Numbered from the stretch's first letter, positions 15,590 through 24,388 are shown. The stretch is 47,012 bases of DNA from COE1 sp964445375 (GCA_964445375.1 CAYUKO010000010.1:1-47012); one strand, 5' to 3'. Notes: a model not told the origin generated them from the sequence alone. Made by a program: numbers and translations.

Positions 15590-17284
15590 TTACCCTTCTA
15601 ATTCTTTTTTACGATACCAATAAGAATAAACTTTCTGATACCCTAATTTCTTATATAAGTTATATGCAATTTGATTACTTTGAACCACTTGTAGATATGC
15701 TGTATGTGCCCCCCGTTCCTTAGCCTCAGCCAAAAGTGCTTCACACAACTGTCGTCCATATCCCTTGCACCGATGTTTTTCATCCACAATCACATTTGCA
15801 ATGAAAACATAGCCTCTCTCTATCACTGCAGAAGCACAGGCAACACAGACTCCTTCCTGCTCTATTTGGCAATATAGTGTTTCATTCTGAATCAAATGAT
15901 AGATTTGAGTCGCTGTATTACATGTTTCATGGTCTGCAAACTTTTTAAGTTTAAAGAAAGCATGTAACCATTCTTCTGTGGCTCCATTTGCTATAATACA
16001 GGCTTTATTTGTAAATTCTGTCTTTGCTAAATCCAATACCAACAAGTCTGTTGGTGTTACAACCTTATATCCTCTTTTTTGTAACATCTCATCCAAAATA
16101 TTATGACTACCATCTATAATTTTAAAAATACAAGGCAATTGCTTCATAGAATACTGCTCTTCGCACTCCTTAATCTTTGTCTGTAAATCTATCGTAGACG
16201 GATATAGCATATTTACAGAATTTGCTCTTGCGGTGTACCCATTTGAAAAACGTAATAACCATCCATCATAACACTTTGTCTGAATAGCCGGATGCGAATT
16301 CAGTGATAATTCTTCATAAATGCCTATTTCATATGTATTATCTTTTCGAAATTTCTCCAAACGATAGTGTCCTTCATTGTCCAACTCTTTTACGCCATTT
16401 TTATACTCATAGCCAAACTTTCGATAGAACTCTGCACCTGTAATGGATGCCGGTATCTCGATTCTCTCTGCTCGTAGGAACAGCTCGTCCTGCTCCAAAG
16501 TCTGGATTATCTTTCTGCCGATTCCTTTTCCATGATATTCTGGTAACACAAACACTGTCAGAAGAATGCTCTCTGTCTTACTTCCCCAGAAACTGGAAAT
16601 GGAACCCGTTCCGACGATTTTTTCCCCATGCAAAAATACATACATATTGGCATAGCTTGCAATATTACGAAGCCATTCTACATCATGTGTCTGTACTAAC
16701 TCCTCTATCGCCTTTTCTCCATAATCCTTGATATTGACTTCTTTAAAATTGCGTATGATTAAGCTATGTACCTCTACCGCATCTTTATCCTCAAATCTGC
16801 GTGTTGTAACCGTCATTCTTTCATATCCTATAATAGTCATTCTTTCGTTTATAACATTCTCTTCGCCTACACGCTGAAAACCACATTTCTCATATAAATG
16901 ACAATTGCCTTTTTCCTGTAGAATAGTCGCAAGCTTCCATACCACTGCCTGCTTATATTTCTGAAACAATCGCTGTATCGCAGCATAAGCTATTCCTTTC
17001 TTCTGATGCTCTGGAAGAATAAATAGCGGACTAATATGGTACTCCATTTCCTGTCCCTTGCATACACGAACCGCACCAACTATTTCTCCCTGGCACTGTA
17101 TCAAGTAATAATCCGTTCTATCCTCCTCCAACTGATTTCTTACCTTCTCGATTCCTTCCTTTGCCGGACTTGTCTCATCATCACGATACTTCTCATACAG
17201 CGGAAAAAAAGCCTCATATTTCATCTGATGAATCCGTTTTGCATCTTTTTCTGTTGCTAATTGTAGTGTTACATCTTCTCTCAT
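15590..17284 (-). CDS. Triple GNAT acetyltransferase
   Basis: At 564 residues this is a fusion of three GNAT units. The first (about 1-150) has the cofactor loop LPEHQKKGIAYAAIQRL. The second (about 155-310) has LPEYHGKGIGRKIIQTLEQD. The third (about 320-564) is divergent at its start and ends with VDEKHRCKGYGRQLCEALLA and the closing NQIAYNLYKKLGYQKVYSYW. The unit count suggests a multi-site or multi-substrate acetyltransferase. The ATG at 17284 follows AAAGGAGG by 5 bases. A leader peptide and competing hairpins upstream (17330..17599) point to transcription attenuation, as for antibiotic-inducible genes. A link to drug modification is inference. Confidence 0.9.
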   Translation of the reverse strand: MREDVTLQLATEKDAKRIHQMKYEAFFPLYEKYRDDETSPAKEGIEKVRNQLEEDRTDYYLIQCQGEIVGAVRVCKGQEMEYHISPLFILPEHQKKGIAYAAIQRLFQKYKQAVVWKLATILQEKGNCHLYEKCGFQRVGEENVINERMTIIGYERMTVTTRRFEDKDAVEVHSLIIRNFKEVNIKDYGEKAIEELVQTHDVEWLRNIASYANMYVFLHGEKIVGTGSISSFWGSKTESILLTVFVLPEYHGKGIGRKIIQTLEQDELFLRAERIEIPASITGAEFYRKFGYEYKNGVKELDNEGHYRLEKFRKDNTYEIGIYEELSLNSHPAIQTKCYDGWLLRFSNGYTARANSVNMLYPSTIDLQTKIKECEEQYSMKQLPCIFKIIDGSHNILDEMLQKRGYKVVTPTDLLVLDLAKTEFTNKACIIANGATEEWLHAFFKLKKFADHETCNTATQIYHLIQNETLYCQIEQEGVCVACASAVIERGYVFIANVIVDEKHRCKGYGRQLCEALLAEAKERGAHTAYLQVVQSNQIAYNLYKKLGYQKVYSYWYRKKELEG

Positions 17285-17329
17285 ATTGCCTCCTTTTGCA
17301 TACAAATATGCTTTGCTTATTCACGCAAA

Positions 17330-17362
17330 ATCGCACCAAACATGCTATATGTCTGGTGCGAT
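17330..17362 (-). terminator. Attenuator terminator before the triple-GNAT gene
   Basis: Minus strand ATCGCACCAGACAT (17349-17362) pairs with ATGTTTGGTGCGAT (17330-17343), a 14-bp stem with one G-U pair and a 5-base loop, followed by TTTTGCG. The T-run is short, so termination may be partial. The 5' arm can instead pair upstream with the antiterminator strand (17428..17439). Confidence 0.75.
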
Positions 17363-17484
17363 AAATATAATACAAGATGTAATACAAAATATAATATCAA
17401 ATAAATTACATTTACATTCTTATCTATGCACAGACATATAAGACCTACTGACCTATAACTGTGCATCAAAAAGCTACAGTTATA
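17347..17484 (-). promoter_or_regulatory. Attenuator: competing hairpins 1:2, 2:3 and antiterminator
   Basis: On the minus strand, strand 1 TATAACTGT (17476-17484) pairs with strand 2 ACAGTTATA (17454-17462). Strand 2's overlapping ATGCACAG (17459-17466) can pair with strand 3 CTGTGCAT (17426-17433). Strand 3's overlapping ATATGTCTG (17431-17439) can pair with CAGACATAT (17347-17355) inside the terminator stem; TGC/GCA extends this helix past one bulge. Strand 1 contains the leader-peptide stop codon, so a ribosome finishing the peptide would cover it, favour 2:3 and permit termination. A ribosome stalled earlier would free strand 1, favour 1:2 and the antiterminator. Confidence 0.75.
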
Positions 17485-17542
17485 AGCAAATACGTCTATA
17501 ATACATGTACATATAACGTCTTGAATGTAAATTGTGATTCAT
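17480..17542 (-). CDS. Leader peptide (20 aa) of the triple-GNAT attenuator
   Basis: An ATG preceded by AAAGGAG at the ideal 7-base distance opens a 20-codon frame, MNHNLHSRRYMYMYYRRICL, ending in TAA. The peptide is rich in Arg and Tyr and has no resemblance to a known family. It begins about 22 bases after the expected transcription start and its stop codon lies inside strand 1 of the attenuator. The strong ribosome site, short length and position argue for a regulatory peptide, translated to sense ribosome speed or stalling, rather than a functional product. Confidence 0.7.
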   Translation of the reverse strand: MNHNLHSRRYMYMYYRRICL

Positions 17543-17570
17543 TTGTATGCTCCTTTGTTAATTTTTTACA

Positions 17571-17599
17571 ATACTAACACCATTCCTTTATAGTGTCAA
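17571..17599 (-). promoter_or_regulatory. Promoter of the triple-GNAT operon
   Basis: Minus strand: -35 TTGACA (17594-17599), 17-base spacer, -10 TAGTAT (17571-17576). The start is expected near 17564, leaving a leader of about 280 bases before the triple-GNAT ATG. The promoter overlaps the 3' end of the small ORF 17574..17699. Confidence 0.8.
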
Positions 17600-17699
17600 G
17601 CAAATTATAATTAATCATATATACTTCATCGTTCATTTCCTTATAGTTCAGAATTACCTCATCTTCGCCCTGCATTATCTGATTAGCGGTAAATTTCAT
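17574..17699 (-). CDS. Small ORF, possible LytTR N-terminal remnant
   Basis: A 41-residue frame starting MKFTANQIMQGEDEVILNYK and continuing EMNDEVYMINYNLLDTIKEWC. Its ATG is two bases after the hydrolase stop and has GAGG seven bases ahead, so it should be translated. The pattern 'GEDEVIL.YKEMNDEVY.I' resembles the N-terminal lead of LytTR regulators, as in the local LytTR 30290..30733 (FIKYAVMNEEVERLVTLI). The frame stops where a promoter begins. It may be the stump of a LytTR gene truncated by deletion; an authentic small gene cannot be excluded. Confidence 0.45.
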   Translation of the reverse strand: MKFTANQIMQGEDEVILNYKEMNDEVYMINYNLLDTIKEWC

Positions 17700-17700
17700 A

Positions 17701-18498
17701 CTACACCTCATTTAAAAAGCTATTTATCCTCTGATTTACCTCGTCAGGATTATCAACATTGGAATTATGCCCTGCGTTCCTGATCATATAAAGTGGATAG
17801 CCTGCTTTTTCTGTCCATTTTCGACAATATTGTTTCACTTTTCCTATTCTATCACGCTCTCCTAGCAGAAGTAAAACTGGACATTCTATTTTCATATCCT
17901 TATTTTCGCGCAAAACCTCCGCATAACATATTCCCATTAAATGACACAACTCCTTTTTGTCATATATTGATAGCATTTCACGCATATTCTGTCGTCCAGC
18001 TTCTGTTGCTGTTGATTGCCTAGCTACTGCTTCCTTCATAATAGAAAAAGGATACAGCTTCGCCATCCATTCTATCTGTCTTAATATCCATTTGTCGAAG
18101 CTTGAATAATAGCCTTCGCCATAAGGTGATGTGTCAATTCCAATAAACGCCATAACATATTTCGGATATCTTTGCATAAATGACTGTATCAAATACCCAC
18201 CTAAAGACTGTCCCAACATGACAACTCTCTGCACATCATTATCATCCAAAATCTGTTTCATATCTTCTACTGTATTAGAAAAAGAAAAATCTTCATACGG
18301 TCTGGACTTCCCGTGCCCTGGTGCGTCCCACACAATGATGTTGTATGCCTTCCTGAAAAACGCAATCTGTTTCTCAAACAATGTATGGTCAGCTGTTAAC
18401 CCATGCAGAAAAAACAACGTTTCCCTCTGTTCTTTCCATTCTTCTGTTATCCAATAAAAGACATTTCCTCTGTCAGATTTTATACTTTTCTCTATCAT
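17701..18498 (-). CDS. Alpha/beta hydrolase
   Basis: A 265-residue hydrolase with the standard catalytic set. The oxyanion region is FFLHGLTADHTLF, the nucleophile elbow is MLGQSLGGYLIQSF (serine in GQSLG), the acid is in LLLLGERDRIGKV, and the histidine is in NAGHNSNVDNPDEV. It belongs to the broad carboxylesterase/peroxidase-like group; the substrate cannot be named. No signal peptide is seen. It is 57 bases downstream of the AAA/nuclease gene on the same strand. Confidence 0.92.
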   Translation of the reverse strand: MIEKSIKSDRGNVFYWITEEWKEQRETLFFLHGLTADHTLFEKQIAFFRKAYNIIVWDAPGHGKSRPYEDFSFSNTVEDMKQILDDNDVQRVVMLGQSLGGYLIQSFMQRYPKYVMAFIGIDTSPYGEGYYSSFDKWILRQIEWMAKLYPFSIMKEAVARQSTATEAGRQNMREMLSIYDKKELCHLMGICYAEVLRENKDMKIECPVLLLLGERDRIGKVKQYCRKWTEKAGYPLYMIRNAGHNSNVDNPDEVNQRINSFLNEV

Positions 18499-18555
18499 TG
18501 GTGCCTCTCTTACAAATATTTCTCTATTATACTTTGCTCTACACCCTTTTCTTTC

Positions 18556-20259
18556 TTATCCTACTGCAATCAATACGTTTTTGCCCTCAAACGCAAATCC
18601 ATAACGATAAATCCTATCTGCAGGTATGCCCTTATTCTCTAGCATGGTAGCATATTTTTTGTACTCTATCTGTTGCAAAGCTGCTAATGCTGTATCCTGC
18701 AAATCCTTTTCATCTTCTGCATCATGCACCTTGAACTCAATGATAACTGCTACATCCTTTTGTGGATTTTTAGGCTCTATCATCACATCATACCTGCCAA
18801 AGCCGCTCTCTCGATTTGAGGTAATGATAAAGTCTCTTTGCATATCAACCATAAGCCCTAGTACAAATCCATGATAGAAACGCTCCGGTTCACTTCCTGA
18901 TGGTCGATTTCCTGTATCAAAATAGCTGAATAATGATAAGCAAATACGATTCATATAAGCATTCATAGCCTTTTTGTCCTTTTGAAGCATAGCCTTGATA
19001 AATGCATTATATTCCATTTCTTTTGCGCCAAACCAACCACTTACCATGCTTTCGAACATCAATTCCACTTCGTGATTTGTTATTTTTAGTTCATAACAAG
19101 CCTTTTCACCACGTTCCAATAATTCCAGTCTATCATAACGCATTACCTTTAAGTAACCACTTGCCACCAATAATGCCCATATAGCATTTTGACTTTCATC
19201 TAGCTGATTGTACACTATCTGCTCATCTATCGGAACCCTTAGCACCTTACCACTTAACAAATCTGAAAACTGCTCCTTTATTTCACTGTTACCTTCACGT
19301 ATCAGCTTTCCTACAAGTCTGTTTCCACTTGTATTTGCCCAATAGGTTGTATATTTACCATTTGTATCTATAAAATTCAATATTGACCACGGATTATATA
19401 TATCTTTGTATTCTCCAAACGTAAATCCATCATACCACGCCTTTACATGCTCTTTTTCATTACTTAGTCCAAACTCATCAAGCGCATTAAATACCTCTTC
19501 CTCTGTAAAACCAAAGCATGTAGCATATTCATCACTTGTCGTAGTTACTACCTTAGGATTATTAAAATCCGAAAAGATAGATTCTTTGCTGATTCTTGTA
19601 ATACCTGTCATCAATGCCCTTTCCATATATGGGTTAGTCTTAAAAGTAGCATTAAACAAACTTCTGGTAAACGCAACCAGTTCATCCCAGTAACCATTTA
19701 CATATGCTTCCTGCATAGGCGTGTCATATTCATCTAATATAATGATTGTCTTTTTACCATAATAACGATATAAAAAGTCCGACAACTGATGTAATGCCAT
19801 ACTTGCATCCATACGACTCACTTCTTCTGTCATTCGTTTACAGTAAGCCTTTTCTGCATCGGAAAGCTTATCACTTTTCTGCAAAAATGAAAATTTTTCA
19901 AATTGTTTTTGTATAAGATGACACATCTGATACACAGTTGCGTCATAGTATGCTTCCTTAATACTTGCAAACGACAAAAATATCACCGGATATGTTCCCT
20001 GTATCTTCCTATATTCCTCATGCTCCCATATAGAAAGCCCGGCAAACAGCTCCTCTCTGCCTGCATAATCTACAGAAAAGAATTGCTCCACCATGCTCAT
20101 ATTTAAGGTTTTTCCAAAACGGCGAGGACGGGTAATCAAAGTCACACTATCTCCACTATCCCACCATTCCTTTATAAAGCCTGTCTTATCTATATAAAAA
20201 TAGTTACCTTTTATGAGATCTTCAAAGCTTTGTATCCCGATTGCTACATTTTTTGCCAT
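18556..20259 (-). CDS. AAA-ATPase-like / PD-(D/E)XK nuclease protein
   Basis: A 567-residue protein of the AAA-ATPase_like plus PDDEXK_9 (DUF1703) family, very common in gut Clostridia and Bacteroidetes. The start GIQSFEDLIKGNYFYIDKT is diagnostic. Walker A is LITRPRRFGKTLNMSM (41-56) and Walker B IIILDEYDTPMQEAY. The C-terminal nuclease motif is GRYDVMIEP followed by VAVIIEFKVHD (D...EFK). The function is unknown; it is often multi-copy and suspected to be selfish or defensive. The ATG follows AAGGAGA. It heads a small operon with the hydrolase. Confidence 0.93.
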   Translation of the reverse strand: MAKNVAIGIQSFEDLIKGNYFYIDKTGFIKEWWDSGDSVTLITRPRRFGKTLNMSMVEQFFSVDYAGREELFAGLSIWEHEEYRKIQGTYPVIFLSFASIKEAYYDATVYQMCHLIQKQFEKFSFLQKSDKLSDAEKAYCKRMTEEVSRMDASMALHQLSDFLYRYYGKKTIIILDEYDTPMQEAYVNGYWDELVAFTRSLFNATFKTNPYMERALMTGITRISKESIFSDFNNPKVVTTTSDEYATCFGFTEEEVFNALDEFGLSNEKEHVKAWYDGFTFGEYKDIYNPWSILNFIDTNGKYTTYWANTSGNRLVGKLIREGNSEIKEQFSDLLSGKVLRVPIDEQIVYNQLDESQNAIWALLVASGYLKVMRYDRLELLERGEKACYELKITNHEVELMFESMVSGWFGAKEMEYNAFIKAMLQKDKKAMNAYMNRICLSLFSYFDTGNRPSGSEPERFYHGFVLGLMVDMQRDFIITSNRESGFGRYDVMIEPKNPQKDVAVIIEFKVHDAEDEKDLQDTALAALQQIEYKKYATMLENKGIPADRIYRYGFAFEGKNVLIAVG

Positions 20260-20364
20260 GATGTTACGTCTCCTTCTATACGAAATGCTAATTCTACAAT
20301 CATGTAACCACTATATCTAGAGTATAACCTATTTTTCATGCTTTTGTATATAGTAACTCTCGTT

Positions 20365-21603
20365 CTATCTAAGCTTTTCCAGCTCTACAAATGCCTTTTT
20401 CAATCCGAATGCCAATGCTACCGTCAACACTGCCGCTGCAAAAAATATCACATAAATATGTCCCTGCATCCCTTCAAATAACCCTCCATAAATCGCCTGT
20501 CCAATCGGTGAGGCACACATTCCGATACACATAGCGCAGGAGATAACCTTTCCAATCATATCCGCTGGAACAATGATTTGCAGATATGACATAAGCTGAA
20601 TGGAAAACAGAGTTGCCAGGAACATCATTACAAAACAGCTGACCATAATGATGATATAGGAAAGCATTGCTGATATCGGAAGCAATGTTGCTGCTCCTAT
20701 TGGAATCAGTGTCAGTGCTGCATAGAATAACAATAAATATCCGTTTCTAGTTTTGATCTTTCCTGCAAGTATTCCTGCGCCCAATCCACCGCACAAAGAC
20801 CCCATTGCCATAACACCTTCTGCATACCCATATAGGCGGTTAGCAGTCTCACTGTCAAAGGCAAGCATTTGCGTAACAATAACTGGAAGTCCAATAATCA
20901 CAAGTGCACTTAAAATCATATTAATTGCAGCAATAGCAAGTGAAAATTTGATAATCAGCGGCTGTTCCTTACTCATATAATGAAAGCTTTCTTTTAAGTC
21001 TCTAAAACCGATTACAAAAATATTTCCTTGTGCCTTCTTTTTCTCATAAGGAATCTGGATAAATATTTCCATGATTGCTGACAGCAGAAAGCACACAACA
21101 CTTACATACAAAATCGGCATAATGCCGTAAAAACCAAATAATGCACCACCTATGACAGGGCCAATCAAACTCGAAAAAGAGCTTACTAAGTTAATGACTG
21201 CATTTCCCTGCATAATGTGCTCTTCTTGCAATAATGCAGGAATACTCGCTTGTACAGCTGGCTGGTATGCTCCCTGAACACCATATAGAATAAACATCGC
21301 GCCAAATAACAGTGCAACCAGATTTATTTTCCCTAACAGCAGCGCAACCACTAATACCAGTAAAGCCGTTGCAAAATCAAGTACTACCATGATATTCCGC
21401 TTGTTCACGCGATCTGCAAAAATACCTCCAACCGGACTCAATACAATCATGGGGATGAATGCGCATGCACTCACAATGCCAAATAATGCCGCAGATCCTG
21501 TTTCATTCAGCAAATACAACGGTAACGCAAACCTCAATATTGCATTTCCAAACAGCGATATAATCTGCCCTATCACTACCATCAAAAAATTACGATTCCA
21601 CAT
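20365..21603 (-). CDS. MFS transporter (drug efflux type)
   Basis: A 412-residue membrane transporter with 12 predicted helices. The start NFLMVVIGQIISLFGNAILR and the loop GIFADRVNKRNIMVVLDFAT (A-motif GGxxADRxxKR between helices 2 and 3) mark the MFS_3/macrolide-efflux branch. The substrate is unknown; proton-driven export of a toxic compound is the usual role. It stands alone, with a weak -35 and a pair of 21-base-spaced direct repeats upstream (21654..21724), which suggests activator control. Confidence 0.9.
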   Translation of the reverse strand: MWNRNFLMVVIGQIISLFGNAILRFALPLYLLNETGSAALFGIVSACAFIPMIVLSPVGGIFADRVNKRNIMVVLDFATALLVLVVALLLGKINLVALLFGAMFILYGVQGAYQPAVQASIPALLQEEHIMQGNAVINLVSSFSSLIGPVIGGALFGFYGIMPILYVSVVCFLLSAIMEIFIQIPYEKKKAQGNIFVIGFRDLKESFHYMSKEQPLIIKFSLAIAAINMILSALVIIGLPVIVTQMLAFDSETANRLYGYAEGVMAMGSLCGGLGAGILAGKIKTRNGYLLLFYAALTLIPIGAATLLPISAMLSYIIIMVSCFVMMFLATLFSIQLMSYLQIIVPADMIGKVISCAMCIGMCASPIGQAIYGGLFEGMQGHIYVIFFAAAVLTVALAFGLKKAFVELEKLR

Positions 21604-21653
21604 TTTCTCTTCTATGTCCTTTCTTCTTAAGTACTTTCCTCTGAATCGTTTTT

Positions 21654-21724
21654 ATTGTATATAAGTCAGGCAGCTTTTTCTATAGCTTACGGATAAGTGG
21701 TAATGATACCCCGGTAAGTGGTAA
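21654..21724 (-). promoter_or_regulatory. MFS promoter with two-turn direct repeats
   Basis: TAAGTGGTAA on the plus strand occurs twice, at 21694-21703 and 21715-21724, exactly 21 bases apart, i.e. two helical turns. On the minus strand a -10 TACAAT (21654-21659) lies about 35 bases downstream of the repeats, with no good -35. This geometry is typical of activator sites, including LytTR-type regulators. The regulator is unknown. Confidence 0.55.
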
Positions 21725-21777
21725 ATAAAATGAAGTAACTTGCACTCGTTCCATCCAAATTGCTATATGTAATCCTT

Positions 21778-22929
21778 TTAAAACCGGATATTCAAATACC
21801 CATTTTCAAACTTCGCACCTTTGATTTCTTCCTTGATAAACTCTTTTGGTACCAGAAAACGGCGCACTTCATTCTTTACCCCAATAATCAGTTCGTCCTC
21901 TATTTGCTCTAGCGATAGTTCTTCTTTACTTGCAAATGGCAGATAGATTTGTAACGTTTTTTCCTCTTTCTCTATTTTGTAAATATCTTCTTTGAACAGA
22001 ATATCATTTGGATTACTCTCACCATATATGTCATTTCCAACCTCCTGCAAAGCCGAAATACCACACAACTCCTTATCCCGCAATTCCACATAAAAACAAG
22101 GAACTTCACTAAAGCTCTCTTTTATATCGTTCAAAGACTTCTCCTGTAGTTCAATCCATTTACTAAAATAGCCTTCCATAGCCTGTTTTGGATAAATACG
22201 GTTCACTATGACAGCATCCACATTGTAATGATACAAATACAGACAGATAAAATTGCGTTTTGCTTCTCTTAACACAATTTGCTCTGGTGTTGTAACCACT
22301 CTAAGACTTACAACCTCTTTATTCAGCATCAGCTTTTGGAGCTTTTCCATCTTATCCATCAAATATTCGATATCATCAAACACTTCTTCTCCCGGCATCG
22401 GTATTTTCATCGTCTTTTCCACCGCCGGACCTACCAGCTTAACACTATTTTTCTTAACGGGAAGAACCTTGTTCATAAGATTAGACAGCCTTTCCGGGTA
22501 TTTTAATAAAGCCAGCGTTTCTCCGGTCGGTGCGCAATCTACAATCAACGTATCATAATATCCCTCTTCATATATCTCTAAAATCTTAAACAAAGAGAAC
22601 AGTTCTTCCAACCCTGGAAATACCAGAAGCTCTTCTACCTCTATGCCACCTTCTCCCTTTAAAGTTAATAGCCGTTTAAAATAATCCTTCAAATTGCCCC
22701 AGCACTTTTCACTCTCGTATACCGTATCGATTTCTAATCCGTCCAGGTTATCCGATATTTTCATTGGTTCTTTTCCAAGCACTGTCTCGAAGGAATCTCC
22801 CAAGCTATGCGCCTGATCTGTGCTCATAATCAGTACCCTTTTTCCTGTGGCTGCAATCTTACATGCTGTTGCAGCCGCCATGCTTGTCTTTCCTACTCCG
22901 CCTTTTCCTGTATATATAATGACTCTCAT
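21778..22929 (-). CDS. ArsA family ATPase (second copy)
   Basis: A 383-residue ATPase of the ArsA/Get3 family. It has the deviant Walker A YTGKGGVGKTS (5-15), the switch-I-like DQAHSLGDSFE, and the family signature DCAPTGETLALL. The C-terminal 60 residues (LQIYLPFASKEELSLEQIED onwards) form the Hsp20-like tail found in the ArsA_HSP20 subgroup. It is not next to an ArsB arsenite pump, so arsenic export is unlikely; membrane-protein targeting or a remodelling role is possible. Its start overlaps the stop of the small ORF 22926..23147 by four bases (ATGA). Confidence 0.9.
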   Translation of the reverse strand: MRVIIYTGKGGVGKTSMAAATACKIAATGKRVLIMSTDQAHSLGDSFETVLGKEPMKISDNLDGLEIDTVYESEKCWGNLKDYFKRLLTLKGEGGIEVEELLVFPGLEELFSLFKILEIYEEGYYDTLIVDCAPTGETLALLKYPERLSNLMNKVLPVKKNSVKLVGPAVEKTMKIPMPGEEVFDDIEYLMDKMEKLQKLMLNKEVVSLRVVTTPEQIVLREAKRNFICLYLYHYNVDAVIVNRIYPKQAMEGYFSKWIELQEKSLNDIKESFSEVPCFYVELRDKELCGISALQEVGNDIYGESNPNDILFKEDIYKIEKEEKTLQIYLPFASKEELSLEQIEDELIIGVKNEVRRFLVPKEFIKEEIKGAKFENGYLNIRF

Positions 22930-23147
22930 TCTATATCCACCTTCTTAGTCTTATTATTTCTATCCTCTTTGTTAGCTGTTGCTTTCTGTTCTTTTACTAT
23001 TTCTACAACAAGCTCCATAACCATTGCTTTTATTTCCTTCTCAATCACATCAAAATGTTCTCCCATCTCTTCCGGAAATAAAGCTCTTATTGCCTTCCTC
23101 TGATAATCTCCTGCTATTTTTATTCTCTGCATCATCTCTCTATTCAT
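22926..23147 (-). CDS. Small helical protein between two ArsA ATPases
   Basis: About 73 residues, rich in Lys, Glu and Met and predicted mainly helical (RIKIAGDYQRKAIRALFPEE, then EKEIKAMVMELVVEIVKEQK), with a polar tail. No family is recognised. It overlaps both flanking arsA genes by a few bases, so it is translated together with them. The ATG at 23147 (MNREMMQ) follows GGGAG; a TTG at 23168 in the same frame is less likely. Being wedged between two ATPases, it is a candidate adapter or regulatory subunit. Confidence 0.75.
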   Translation of the reverse strand: MNREMMQRIKIAGDYQRKAIRALFPEEMGEHFDVIEKEIKAMVMELVVEIVKEQKATANKEDRNNKTKKVDIE

Positions 23148-24318
23148 AATCCCCATCTCCCTTTTCAAACTGAATATGCAAGATACCCTCTTCCAGCTTT
23201 GCCGATGTAATGAAATAGCTGCGAAGTATATTCGGAAGAGGTATGTTTCGCTTAAAGTTCTTAATTTTGATTACCACATCCGTTTTTGACTGATACAGAT
23301 CCATTTCCTTTTTATCTGCTCCCGGAAGCGCCACGTCCAATACATATCCCTTTTCATTCTGTGTAAATACTTCTTTACCATGAATTGTCTTTATCTCAAA
23401 AATATCTACAGCTGTAAGGGCTTCCTTTGCCATTCGTTTCACTGCCATTTGCCCCTTTAATTCTTCCTCATACCAGGGGATTGTGTATATCGGTAACGCT
23501 CCAAAGCTTTCCTGAATTTCCTTTATGTATTTTCCCTGAATTTGCAACCACTGGTTAAAGAATGAATTATTCATATTTTTCGGAAGAACACGATTCATAT
23601 ATAATCCATCTACATTATAGTTATACAGATTCATATACATATAGTTTCTCTTCGTTTCTTCCACTATCATCTTTTCAGGTGTTGTTACAATTCTGATGCT
23701 TGTTGTCTCTCTGTCTTTGAATAATTCCTGAAGTTCTTGAAGCTTTACATACAATCGTTCGATATCATTCATTGCCTTTTTATTGGGCAGTTCAATTTGA
23801 AAAGCTGCCTTTGAGATAGGAGATAGCATTCTAACTGCAACCTTTCCAATCGGAAAAAGTTTTTCCATATACCATGAAAGAAGCTCCGGAAACTTCAATA
23901 ATGACAATGTTTCGCCTGTTGGAGCACAATCCACTATAATTCTCTCGTATACTTCACTTTTCTGTATTTGGGCAATTTTCAACAAGGAAAATAGTTCTTC
24001 CATTCCCGGCAGTATTCCTATATTTGCCAAATCTTTACTTTGCACTTCTGACAGCATATTCGAAATACAATTCATAATATCCCTAAAATCCTGCTCCATA
24101 ACATATTCCGGGTCAATTTCATAAGCATCTAAATGATCCCTGATTTCTACTGGTTCCTTTCCAAGGTTGACCTCAAAAATATCTCCTAAATTATGCGCCA
24201 TATCCGTACTTACCAGTAACGTTTTCTTTCCTTCCAGCGCACTTTTCATAGCATGTGCCGCTGCAACACTGCTTTTGCCAACGCCACCCTTACCTGTAAA
24301 AATATATACTTTACTCAT
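23140..24318 (-). CDS. ArsA family ATPase (first copy)
   Basis: A 392-residue paralogue of 21778..22929. Walker A is FTGKGGVGKSS (7-17); the family signature is DCAPTGETLSLLKF; the DMAHNLGDIFEVNLGKEP segment corresponds to the nucleotide switch. The Hsp20-like C-terminus begins near YVLDVALPGADKKEMDLYQS. Two copies in tandem might form a pseudo-dimer, much as the two halves of ArsA do, or two homodimers. It is the first gene of the operon, behind a strong promoter with a palindrome shared with marR. Confidence 0.92.
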   Translation of the reverse strand: MSKVYIFTGKGGVGKSSVAAAHAMKSALEGKKTLLVSTDMAHNLGDIFEVNLGKEPVEIRDHLDAYEIDPEYVMEQDFRDIMNCISNMLSEVQSKDLANIGILPGMEELFSLLKIAQIQKSEVYERIIVDCAPTGETLSLLKFPELLSWYMEKLFPIGKVAVRMLSPISKAAFQIELPNKKAMNDIERLYVKLQELQELFKDRETTSIRIVTTPEKMIVEETKRNYMYMNLYNYNVDGLYMNRVLPKNMNNSFFNQWLQIQGKYIKEIQESFGALPIYTIPWYEEELKGQMAVKRMAKEALTAVDIFEIKTIHGKEVFTQNEKGYVLDVALPGADKKEMDLYQSKTDVVIKIKNFKRNIPLPNILRSYFITSAKLEEGILHIQFEKGDGDYE

Positions 24319-24388
24319 ACCACAGTCCTTCCTTTCTCCTAACCCATTTCTGTACCGTTATTCTTTCACACCTATAGATATCCAGAAT

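Noticed and set aside
17410..17532. 123-base segment bounded by 10-bp inverted repeats (ATTTACATTC/GAATGTAAAT), resembling a MITE
   Set aside because: The repeats lie inside a leader that has its own promoter, leader peptide and competing hairpins, and no target-site duplication is seen. An RNA closing helix explains them better.
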